A stretch of DNA of 6,707 bases from Clostridiales bacterium. Lineage in GTDB: Bacteria; Bacillota; Clostridia; Lachnospirales; Lachnospiraceae. The stretch lies in the NCBI GenBank assembly GCA_019420405.1, contig JAHZHF010000169.1, positions 1 to 6,707 on the forward strand, read 5' to 3'. Positions within the stretch are counted from its first letter, which is position 1. Every line of letters begins with the position of its first letter. The notes under the pieces were generated by a model that worked only from the letters and a program-made list of their open reading frames with translations, made no database searches and was not told where the DNA came from. The translations under genes and the position numbers were made by a program. Below are positions 1 to 6,371 of the stretch, piece after piece.

Positions 1-213
1 GAGATGAGTATTTTTGAATATGATCAGGAAAAGCATATGAGGCAGGAGCGGGAAGACGTCCATGCCGCCGGAGTATGAGAAACTGCAAAAGGAACTGCAC
101 AAAGGCTCTCCGCAATGGGAATGCCGATAGAGAAAATAGCCAGTGTAGTGGAGGCCAGCGTCGAAGAAGTCCAGAAGTGGATTGACCACAGAAGCGAAGA
201 AAATCTTTTATGA
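1..213 (+). pseudogene. 3' end of an Rpn/PD-(D/E)XK transposase-like gene with an in-frame stop
   Basis: Frame 1 enters from the left edge and encodes MSIFEYDQEKHMRQERED, a sequence I recognise as the segment before the variable tail of Rpn-family (recombination-promoting nuclease / putative transposase) proteins common in Lachnospiraceae. A TGA at 76-78 interrupts it. The same frame then continues without shift through ETAKGTAQRLSAMGMP and a helical tail (IEKIASVVEASVEEVQKWI), ending at TGA 211-213. Both halves look like one protein tail, so a single nonsense mutation in the charged linker is the simplest reading. The catalytic nuclease domain would lie left of the window and cannot be judged. 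If upstream is intact, the product would merely lose about 45 C-terminal residues and might still work. The gene is convergent with the minus-strand operon and unrelated to it in function. Confidence 0.7.
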
Positions 214-274
214 CAATTCAACATAATAATATTTTCCATCAGGGAACCGTTCCATTTGGGCAGCTAATATACAC

Positions 275-322
275 AGACAGATAGACAATGGCCATATCAT
301 AAAAGCCACCGTTTATCTGTCT
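275..322 (-). terminator. imperfect 18-bp inverted repeat, possible 3' hairpin of the operon
   Basis: Arms at 275-292 and 305-322 flank a 12-base loop. Read as minus-strand RNA, 17 of 18 positions pair, two of them G-U, with one A-C mismatch. Read as plus-strand RNA, 16 of 18 pair, one of them G-U, with two A-C mismatches. The better minus-strand fold and its place 22 bases past the last minus-strand stop codon suggest it ends or protects the operon mRNA. There is no clear U-run after it (GTGTATATTAGC on the minus strand), so it is not a textbook intrinsic terminator. It could instead be a decayed repeat element. The rest of 214-344 shows nothing I can identify. Confidence 0.4.
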
Positions 323-344
323 TTCACGTCATATATGTTTCCTT

Positions 345-1218
345 TCATGCTTTCCCGCTGCCCAATTTCATAAACAAATCTGAAAATATTGCATTAGCAT
401 CTAAATGATTTACTATTGTTATTTTATGCCGGTCACAAGTCGGCATATAAGAAGTATCTTCATTAATTAGCGGGCAACTAATTTTCTCTGATTTATACCA
501 CTCCGAATTAATCAAATAAGCTATTACGCTTATATCCCAGATAACCCTTCTTTTCTGTATACCGGTATACCCATCATTATAGAATCTTTCTATCAGATAT
601 TCACACAACTCCCCTTTGTTCTTTAGATAATGCTCCAGCTCATATATGGATGTTACTAAATTAGAAGCAACATTATCACATGGTATAACCGTCAAATTAA
701 CCTTTGAATCAAACACTGTTTTTACTGCTTCCGTATCCTGCTCAAAATTATATTCCAGATTATTTTTCTGTAATAAACTATGCCCTCCCAGCCAGATTAT
801 TTCTATACTATTTATAATTTGGGGGGCCATTTTTATCGCCAGTGCAATATTCGTTATTGCACCAATCGCCATAATATATGTTTTTTTGTTTTTTCCAGCG
901 ATTTTTATTATTGCATCAACTTCGGCATTTTTCTCAATATCCGTCTGACAAATACCCCATCGATCCCTTAAACACCTTATCTTTTGTATCAAAATCAAGC
1001 CAATCGCAAATCTTTATAATTTCTTTATAGCTCAACTCTTGTCCCATAGGAACAGAAACATTTTTATTTGCATGAGAATATGGGGCTACTGTTATAGCTT
1101 CTACGTCAAAAACGTCCAGTGACTTTAGCATATAAGAAAGAGCAAATTGATCATCACATTCATTATAAGTATCTGTATCTAATATTACATTTATCTTTTC
1201 TTTTCCATCATACTGCAT
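345..1218 (-). pseudogene. Second nucleoside hydrolase, frameshifted
   Basis: Two overlapping minus-strand frames together make one inosine/uridine-preferring nucleoside hydrolase family protein of about 290 residues. The 5' part (stop at 934-936) carries the calcium-binding N-terminal loop as DTDTYNECDDQFAL, a subfamily version of DTDPGxDD, and continues to KVFKGSMGYLSD. The 3' part resumes in another frame at TDIEKNAEVDAII, then AIGAITNIALAI, a WLGGH segment and RRVIWDISVIAYL near the C-terminus, and stops at 345-347. The break lies around 940-970; a net loss of two bases (or gain of one) near 943 would explain it. I prefer ATG 1216-1218, with GAAAGGG at 1228-1234 nine bases upstream; a TTG at 1222-1224 is also in frame. 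GC sampled by eye is about 25-33%, well below its neighbours. A sequencing error or programmed frameshift cannot be excluded, but no obvious slippery heptamer is seen. Confidence 0.75.
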
Positions 1219-1227
1219 ATGCAAAAT

Positions 1228-1234
1228 CCCTTTC
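1228..1234 (-). promoter_or_regulatory. Ribosome binding site of the broken nucleoside hydrolase
   Basis: GAAAGGG on the minus strand lies nine bases before ATG 1216-1218. It favours that ATG over the TTG at 1222-1224, which would sit only three bases from it. Confidence 0.5.
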
Positions 1235-1248
1235 GATATTTTTCAGTT

Positions 1249-2472
1249 TCAGATGTTTTTCCCCAAAGTCGATATAAAAAACTCATCAATCACACCTTTC
1301 CAATCCCCTTTACATATGATATGGTGATTACCAATCGGTCTTCGCAGGAAATACTCCATTCCTTCCTTCATGTGAAGTCTCATCTGAGCGCGGCACAATC
1401 CGCTTTTATGAGTCGTCTCCACCAGCTCCGCCCTGCCTGCATAGTAACGGGACAAACTCCCGTTGCATTTAAATACTGTCATCGGCTGTGGTGCAAGGTC
1501 ACATGTAAACGCCACACCGATTCCGGACTCAAAGTGGGTCATAATCTCATAACTGTCCGGCAGATCCAGCGGCAGCGTACAGTGCGCGAAAAGTATCTCG
1601 CCAGAAACCGGATCCAGACGATTAGGATTTGCCATAAACCCTGACTGTCCGGTAAGCGCATGCAGCAGAGTCATACTGACCAGACTTTTCTGATCCCCCT
1701 CGCAGGCTGCAGGTATCCCCTCCGCATTAAGAATCGCCAGAGCAAGGCATCCCGTCATATGTACTTTGTGGAGAAGGTCAAAACATTTTACCGTAACTGC
1801 GTCCAGTCTGTATCTCTCAACAATCCGCTTTAATGCACCGTATACGGCAAGCGCTTTCTCTATTTCTGACCTGTCGAAGTTCTGACTGTCAGCTTTCCGT
1901 TTCAATGCTTCCGTATATTCATTCTCAGGATATCCAACATTTTCATATTCTTCAAGAATTTCCTGCATATCAATCATGACCATCTCTGCACCGCAGCTAT
2001 TATGAAATGCTTCGAAATCCACATCACTCGCCACAAGCCCGTCCGGCGTCCCGAGGCACCCAAGTCTCATCCGGCTGATCTTTTCTTTTGCCGCCGAAAC
2101 TCTCAGGAGCACATTCAGTCGCTCTGCCATCTCTTCAAAAGATCCGTGAATGATCTCCCCCCGCAGCCCATGTTCCTGAAGATATCCCATAATCTCCATT
2201 GCCGCCGCAAGAGAATTGTGTTCCTGAGTTGTCAAAAGAATGTATGGTTCTGCTGTTTGTTCGTATACACTTACAAATCCGCTCTCTGCCCCGCCTGATG
2301 CTATAAAATACAGTGGGAGCTTCTGGCCATTTACTTCACTCATATCTGCGCATACTATCTCATTTCCAAGTGTTTCTCCCAGTTTCCTTAAGAATTCTAA
2401 GCAACCGTCCTGAAAGCTTTTGTCCATGCTCTCAGACGGCCCCATCAAAATTTTTACTTTTTGTGTCTCCAT
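1249..2472 (-). CDS. L-fucose/L-arabinose isomerase-like sugar isomerase
   Basis: The 407-residue protein resembles the FucI/AraA-like fold family, cytosolic metal-dependent aldose-ketose isomerases. Visible family blocks are AVTVKCFD (about 225-232), GIPAACEGD (252-260, with the acidic pair that usually binds metal), GFMANP followed by FAHCTLP (278-301), THFESGIG (312-319) and GNHHIICKGD near the C-terminus (381-390, candidate third metal ligand). These are typical of a shorter, divergent branch; E. coli FucI is roughly 590 residues, so substrate cannot be read from homology. I chose ATG 2470-2472 because GAGGAG at 2479-2484 sits six bases upstream; the in-frame ATG at 2488-2490 would place that motif inside the gene. 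It overlaps the transporter gene by 41 bases, which implies coupled translation. The context suggests it handles a sugar released from a nucleoside; this is inference. It could also have lost isomerase activity. Confidence 0.75.
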   Translation of the reverse strand: METQKVKILMGPSESMDKSFQDGCLEFLRKLGETLGNEIVCADMSEVNGQKLPLYFIASGGAESGFVSVYEQTAEPYILLTTQEHNSLAAAMEIMGYLQEHGLRGEIIHGSFEEMAERLNVLLRVSAAKEKISRMRLGCLGTPDGLVASDVDFEAFHNSCGAEMVMIDMQEILEEYENVGYPENEYTEALKRKADSQNFDRSEIEKALAVYGALKRIVERYRLDAVTVKCFDLLHKVHMTGCLALAILNAEGIPAACEGDQKSLVSMTLLHALTGQSGFMANPNRLDPVSGEILFAHCTLPLDLPDSYEIMTHFESGIGVAFTCDLAPQPMTVFKCNGSLSRYYAGRAELVETTHKSGLCRAQMRLHMKEGMEYFLRRPIGNHHIICKGDWKGVIDEFFISTLGKNI

Positions 2473-3700
2473 TCTTTTCTCCTCTTTCATTTAGTTTCAG
2501 CATCCCAAATGCAAACAGAAACATAACCCCGCAAAAGGCAAATACCGTATCGTAAGTTCTGCTCAAATCATGAATCACTCCATAAAGCGTTGGCACAATC
2601 GTCATTGCCAGCCCTGTACACACAAAATACACTCCCATCAGATTTCCTGAATGCCCCCCTTTTTTCAAAGTAAGCCAGAGAGGATAAATATAGATATTAA
2701 ATGTCCCCCAGCAGACCCCATACAGAATACAGACAATCCACATAATTTCAGGCAGACTTCCAGTCTCTATTCTGCACAGAATAAAAACTCCTGAAAGGAG
2801 GCCTGCGGCGGTTCCCATACTGATAACGGTCATCCTGATCGGGTAGAAATTCTTTCGTGTACTGATAAAGTAAATCGAAACTGCAAGGTAAGAAGTCATA
2901 TAGGCAGCAAGATACAATGTCGCCTGTCCAGATGCTCCATGCATTTTTTCATCTAAAAAAAGCACAAAAAAATATTCGAACCCGTAGCTTGCCATAAAAG
3001 CGAATAAAATGCAAAAAATCATGACAATCATTTTCTTTCTCTCACCAGAATCAAGAACAAGAAATGCTTCCGCCACTTTTCTCTTTTTCTGTCTATTGGA
3101 CAGAACCATCTTTCTGGAATCCCGCTCATGCACAGTCAGACATCCAATCCCGCCCGTTATAATTGCAGATGCTCCTCCGAACAGAAACACCCAACGCTCA
3201 TCCAGGCCGGATGTAGTCAGCCCGTTTCCTGCAAGATAGGATATTACGCTAGATAACGCCAGAACACAAGAAGCCACTGCATTTGACTGCGTAAGGTGCT
3301 CAGGCTTTACACAGTCAATCTGTATTGCCGCAACTGGAGCTTTCCAGTATGCTAGTGCAAGACTGTAAAAAAGAAGCACTGCCGAAAACTGCCCTATTGT
3401 CTGTAGCCAGGGTATGAGCATAAAACTGATACCGCTCAAGACTGCTCCTGATAAGATATAAGGCCTGCGGCGGCCGAACCTGCATCTGGTTCGGTCTGAT
3501 ATTTCTCCCACAACCGGATGTATCAGCATCGCAAGCAGATTGCAAAAGGACAAAATCACCCCTACTTCTGCTGCCCCTTCGAGTTTTCTGGACAAAAGCA
3601 GCGGCACAAAAGCGCTGTAAAGAGGCTGTGTTACATAGCTTGCGAATGAAAAAAGGGAAATGCAGAACGCAAGCTTCAAATTAAATTTTTCCGCTTCCAT
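2432..3700 (-). CDS. MFS transporter, GPH/SLC45-like sugar or nucleoside symporter
   Basis: This 422-residue integral membrane protein has a run of hydrophobic segments consistent with about 12 helices in two halves, joined by a charged loop around 190-225 (HERDSRKM to GERKKM). After helix 2 it has the loop GEISDRTRCRFGRRRP (65-80), the major-facilitator signature in the form typical of the glycoside-pentoside-hexuronide and SLC45-like branch (DRTxxRxGRRRP). Family members usually move glycosides or sugars with a proton or sodium ion. Placement between nucleoside-cleaving enzymes suggests a nucleoside or ribosyl compound as substrate, which is inference. The start codon lies one base after the DeoD stop (TAA, G, ATG) and has only a weak ribosome binding site, so its translation is probably coupled to DeoD. 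The C-terminal 14 residues are hydrophilic and overlap the next gene. The frame is complete. Confidence 0.85.
   Translation of the reverse strand: MEAEKFNLKLAFCISLFSFASYVTQPLYSAFVPLLLSRKLEGAAEVGVILSFCNLLAMLIHPVVGEISDRTRCRFGRRRPYILSGAVLSGISFMLIPWLQTIGQFSAVLLFYSLALAYWKAPVAAIQIDCVKPEHLTQSNAVASCVLALSSVISYLAGNGLTTSGLDERWVFLFGGASAIITGGIGCLTVHERDSRKMVLSNRQKKRKVAEAFLVLDSGERKKMIVMIFCILFAFMASYGFEYFFVLFLDEKMHGASGQATLYLAAYMTSYLAVSIYFISTRKNFYPIRMTVISMGTAAGLLSGVFILCRIETGSLPEIMWIVCILYGVCWGTFNIYIYPLWLTLKKGGHSGNLMGVYFVCTGLAMTIVPTLYGVIHDLSRTYDTVFAFCGVMFLFAFGMLKLNERGEKNGDTKSKNFDGAV
2479..2484 (-). promoter_or_regulatory. Ribosome binding site inside the transporter gene
   Basis: GAGGAG on the minus strand, six bases before ATG 2470-2472, lies within the last codons of the transporter gene. 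It decides the start of the isomerase-like gene and allows ribosomes ending the transporter to restart. Confidence 0.65.
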
Positions 3701-3701
3701 C

Positions 3702-4412
3702 TTACTCTGCCATGGACAGTGCCATCTGAATCATGTCATCAAAGCTCTCCTGTCTCTCCTTAGTGGAGCAATGTTCACCGTTAAACATCAAATCCGAAAT
3801 CGTACAGAGAGCCACAGCCTTCTTCCCGGCTTCCGCTGCGTTCAGATAAAGCGCTGCAGACTCCATCTCCGCTGCCAGAATGCCCATTTTCGTCCATTTG
3901 TCATACCACTCATCCGAATAATAGAAGCCTTCTCCGGATATCACCGGACCAACCCGGAACGAAAGTCCATGTTCCCTCGCATAGGAAACCGCTTTCTCAA
4001 TCAGGGAATAATCTGCACAGGGCGCCAGAGTTCCCGGCAGTTCAAAATGCGTTGCATATCCGTTATCCGTGGAAGACGCAATTGCAATTACAATATCTCT
4101 GAGTTTCAGGCCCGGGTGCATCCCTCCGGCCGACCCCACACGGATAATACTGTCCACATCATAGAAATGGAACAGTTCATACGAATATATGCTCATAGAA
4201 CCGGCCCCCATGCCGCTGGCCATCACCGAGACGTCTTTTCCCTGATATTTTCCCGTATAACAGTATATATTCCGGATATCGCTCACAAGTTTTGATTCAT
4301 CCAAAAAATGTTCTGCAATGTATTTTGCCCGGAGCGGGTCGCCCGGCATCAGAACCGTCCGGGCGATTTCTCCGTATTGTGCAGCATTATGAATCGTTGG
4401 TGTGCTGCTCAT
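3702..4412 (-). CDS. deoD: DeoD-type purine nucleoside phosphorylase
   Basis: The 236-residue protein is a full-length member of the hexameric bacterial PNP family. It splits purine (deoxy)nucleosides with phosphate into base and (deoxy)ribose-1-phosphate in the cytosol. Lined up by eye against E. coli DeoD as I recall it, the key residues are present: His8 (E. coli His4), GDPLRA at 24-29 with Arg28 (phosphate), Arg47 (from the neighbouring subunit), RVGS at 91-94 (phosphate), EMES at 182-185 (ribose), Ser206-Asp207 (catalytic Asp204) and Arg220 (Arg217). The GMGxxS loop reads GMGAGS instead of GMGIPS. The start is ATG 4410-4412, because GGAGG at 4420-4424 is seven bases upstream; the in-frame ATG 4416-4418 nearly touches that site. 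The gene follows the hydrolase stop by 14 bases and abuts the transporter. It is the best-defined enzyme here and anchors the operon in nucleoside catabolism. Confidence 0.93.
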   Translation of the reverse strand: MSSTPTIHNAAQYGEIARTVLMPGDPLRAKYIAEHFLDESKLVSDIRNIYCYTGKYQGKDVSVMASGMGAGSMSIYSYELFHFYDVDSIIRVGSAGGMHPGLKLRDIVIAIASSTDNGYATHFELPGTLAPCADYSLIEKAVSYAREHGLSFRVGPVISGEGFYYSDEWYDKWTKMGILAAEMESAALYLNAAEAGKKAVALCTISDLMFNGEHCSTKERQESFDDMIQMALSMAE

Positions 4413-4419
4413 AAACATA

Positions 4420-4424
4420 CCTCC
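4420..4424 (-). promoter_or_regulatory. Ribosome binding site of deoD
   Basis: GGAGG on the minus strand, seven bases before ATG 4410-4412 and one base before ATG 4416-4418. The spacing decides for the downstream ATG. Confidence 0.8.
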
Positions 4425-4426
4425 AG

Positions 4427-5410
4427 TTATTGTTTCCCGCCTAATGCTTCATAGAATGTCTCCTGATACTTCTGTCCGTCAATGGCAAATACTGTCCGAA
4501 TCTTCGGAAGATCCTCCCAGCGGAAATGATCTCTTCTGTCCCAGATCGTCATTCCTCTTGTAAGCTGGCTTCCGCAGTCAATCGCCACATTAATCTCCCG
4601 CACATCGGTCATAATATCCGGATTCAGGAAGCAGCACATCGCTGTTGTATCAATCGGACCGTTGATGAAGATCCCCTGATCCTCAATGGAATTGTTCGCA
4701 TCAATGTATTCAATAATTTCCAATGCATATTTTGCCTGGCGGTTATTCAGCTTTTTAAGTTTCTCGATTGTCTCCTCCGAAATATTAACCGCCTCCGGAT
4801 TAAACGCGATATCCAGACCAATTGACGTCAGCTTAACATCTGATTCATATACAATCTTCGCCGCTTCGGGGTCTACATAGATGTTCCATTCGCTCATCGG
4901 ATTATCTCCTGTCGCATTGCGGAACGCATACTCTGTAATCCCATAAGCTCCGCCAATATGATAGATCTCTTTGATCAGCGGAATAATCTTGGGGCAGGCC
5001 ATGAATGCCACCGCTATGTTTGTCAGACAGGATGTACACAGAAGTGTCACTTCACCCGGATTTGCAAGTACAGTGTCAATGATAAACTGCGCCGGCGTTT
5101 TATCTATCGGTTTGAGTTTGGGCTCCGGGAAGAAATGGTTTCCAAGTCCGTCCTCTCCATGGCAGTATGGATCTTTCGGATACTCCCGCAGCATGGGATG
5201 CATCATCCCCCGGGCAACCGGGATATCCCCCCTGTCCATATATTCAAGAATACGAAGCGCATTTGCTGTCGTCTTATCTGCCGGCAGGTTGCCGCTCTCT
5301 GTCGTAATCCCCAGCAGTTCTACATCCGGGTGAGTCAGAGCCATAACAATGCAGACAGAATCATCTGTTCCAGGATCGCAGTCAATAATCAGTTTTCTTT
5401 TCTCACTCAT
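4427..5410 (-). CDS. Nucleoside hydrolase (inosine/uridine-preferring family)
   Basis: This 327-residue protein has the usual length for ribonucleoside hydrolases, which cleave nucleosides with water into base and free ribose using a bound calcium ion. The N-terminal loop IIDCDPGTDDS (8-18) holds the calcium-binding aspartates. VARG (65-68) and HGEDGLGN (84-91) are family blocks, and NPMSEWNIYVDPEAA (170-184) matches the substrate-binding NxxxEFNxxxDPEAA motif. Two departures are visible: the usual GPLTN is SCLTN (127-131), and the late HD motif appears as Ile253-Asp254, so the calcium-binding Asp is kept but the usual catalytic His is not seen at that place. This points to a subgroup with a different acid, or altered specificity. 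ATG 5408-5410 has GAAAGGG at 5421-5427, ten bases upstream. The gene follows the phosphorylase by 23 bases. I cannot assign it to RihA, RihB or RihC. Confidence 0.9.
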   Translation of the reverse strand: MSEKRKLIIDCDPGTDDSVCIVMALTHPDVELLGITTESGNLPADKTTANALRILEYMDRGDIPVARGMMHPMLREYPKDPYCHGEDGLGNHFFPEPKLKPIDKTPAQFIIDTVLANPGEVTLLCTSCLTNIAVAFMACPKIIPLIKEIYHIGGAYGITEYAFRNATGDNPMSEWNIYVDPEAAKIVYESDVKLTSIGLDIAFNPEAVNISEETIEKLKKLNNRQAKYALEIIEYIDANNSIEDQGIFINGPIDTTAMCCFLNPDIMTDVREINVAIDCGSQLTRGMTIWDRRDHFRWEDLPKIRTVFAIDGQKYQETFYEALGGKQ

Positions 5411-5433
5411 AGCAGTCTTACCCTTTCATTCAT

Positions 5434-6360
5434 TTATTTGTTTTTATTAATTCCGGGAAACCAGTTTTCTTTCCCGGCCTTTTCTTTTTGTATATCCATT
5501 TCATGCAGGATGGCTATTCCTTCCAGCGCCAGGTCAATCGAACTTTCCGTTCCGGCTCCCGCCTGAAACTTCTGACCGGAAATCAGATTGTCCGTCACAT
5601 TAAATACCGCACCGCCTCTCCGCTCAAACAGATTGCACATAGTCACAATGATCGACGATTCTCTGTCTGTATTGAGCACTCCTGCCCGGTTGTATATTCC
5701 CAGCTTCTGTATATTATCCGGCTGCAGGTATCCGCCCACAGACGGACGGCCGTTTCCTACGAAATCACTGTCCATACAGGCTGTCACCCCGAGCTTATAC
5801 GGAAAGCCAAGCTGTTCCGCAGCCTGCACCATCGCATTGACTACCTCGTAGTGGCAGTATGCGGGAAATCCATCCGCAATGTACGCCCGGGAGGTGCCGT
5901 CCTCACGGAACACTCCGGTTGTAATGACGCAGTCTCCTACTTCCACCTTTTCCGCCACACCACCGGAAGTCCCTACCCGCAGGAAGGTAGAACAGTCCGT
6001 ATATTCCATAAAGTCGTTCATTGCCAGTTCCACTTCCGGACATCCGCTTCCCCCGCTGACACAGGTGATCTTCGCCCCTTTATATGTACCCGTATAGCTT
6101 AAAAACATGCCGGAATTCCCGATACACTCTGCATCCTCAAGGCGATCCGCCATACGTTCAGCCGGATCTTTCCCGTAGGCTCCCAGCGGGTCACGCACCA
6201 GATAGATCAGATAATCTCCCACTTTGTCAATATCCACCTGTGTGATCGCAGGCCGGTTGTCAATCACCAGCCCCGGATACGGAACCTTCTCCCAGTATTC
6301 ATATCTCTCCTGCATCAGCCGGACAGACGGTTTATGCCGAATCTGTTCACTCTTCTTCAT
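5434..6360 (-). CDS. Divergent nucleoside phosphorylase, uridine-phosphorylase-like
   Basis: The 308-residue protein belongs to the nucleoside phosphorylase-I (PNP/UDP) superfamily, which swaps a nucleobase for phosphate. Visible blocks are RDPLGAYG (56-63, where GDP-R usually sits), GGSGCPEVELAMND (103-116), RVGTSGG (128-134, phosphate/ribose loop), VGDCVITTG (141-149) and TDRESSIIVTM (231-241), which corresponds to the ribose-binding EMESATLLTM segment of uridine phosphorylases. In that motif the usual Met is Arg233 while the Glu is kept. The N-terminal stretch of about 50 residues before the first core block is long for the family (uridine phosphorylase is about 250 residues). The start is ATG 6358-6360, set by AGGAGG at 6366-6371; an upstream GTG at 6364-6366 overlaps that site. 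The substrate is uncertain: uridine-like from sequence, but the altered ribose site allows another nucleoside. Confidence 0.85.
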   Translation of the reverse strand: MKKSEQIRHKPSVRLMQERYEYWEKVPYPGLVIDNRPAITQVDIDKVGDYLIYLVRDPLGAYGKDPAERMADRLEDAECIGNSGMFLSYTGTYKGAKITCVSGGSGCPEVELAMNDFMEYTDCSTFLRVGTSGGVAEKVEVGDCVITTGVFREDGTSRAYIADGFPAYCHYEVVNAMVQAAEQLGFPYKLGVTACMDSDFVGNGRPSVGGYLQPDNIQKLGIYNRAGVLNTDRESSIIVTMCNLFERRGGAVFNVTDNLISGQKFQAGAGTESSIDLALEGIAILHEMDIQKEKAGKENWFPGINKNK

Positions 6361-6365
6361 AAACA

Positions 6366-6371
6366 CCTCCT
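6366..6371 (-). promoter_or_regulatory. Ribosome binding site of the divergent phosphorylase
   Basis: AGGAGG on the minus strand, five bases before ATG 6358-6360. It overlaps the TAG stop (6370-6372) of the preceding YjbQ-like gene, so the two genes are probably translationally coupled. Confidence 0.8.

Noticed and set aside
24..239. 71-codon minus-strand frame near the left edge
   Set aside because: It is the complement of the Rpn-like tail, which has a recognisable family sequence on the plus strand.
646..948. Hydrophobic 100-codon plus-strand frame that looks like a small membrane protein
   Set aside because: It is antisense to the AT-rich hydrolase; the Phe/Ile/Ser richness follows from A-rich lysine and asparagine codons on the other strand.
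934..998. Programmed ribosomal frameshift joining the two hydrolase halves
   Set aside because: No clear slippery heptamer or downstream stimulatory structure was seen, and this family is not known to use frameshifting; mutation or sequencing error is simpler.
5411..5433. Internal promoter between the phosphorylase and the hydrolase
   Set aside because: The 23-base gap holds only a ribosome binding site; no -35/-10 pair could be supported.
3660..5566. Long plus-strand open frames opposite the deoD and hydrolase genes (3660-4295, 4958-5566)
   Set aside because: They are antisense to genes with clear motifs, show no family features, and have Cys/His/Arg-rich composition typical of shadow frames.
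5488..6102. 204-codon plus-strand frame opposite the divergent phosphorylase
   Set aside because: It is the complement of a well-supported gene, with no recognisable domain and no convincing start site.
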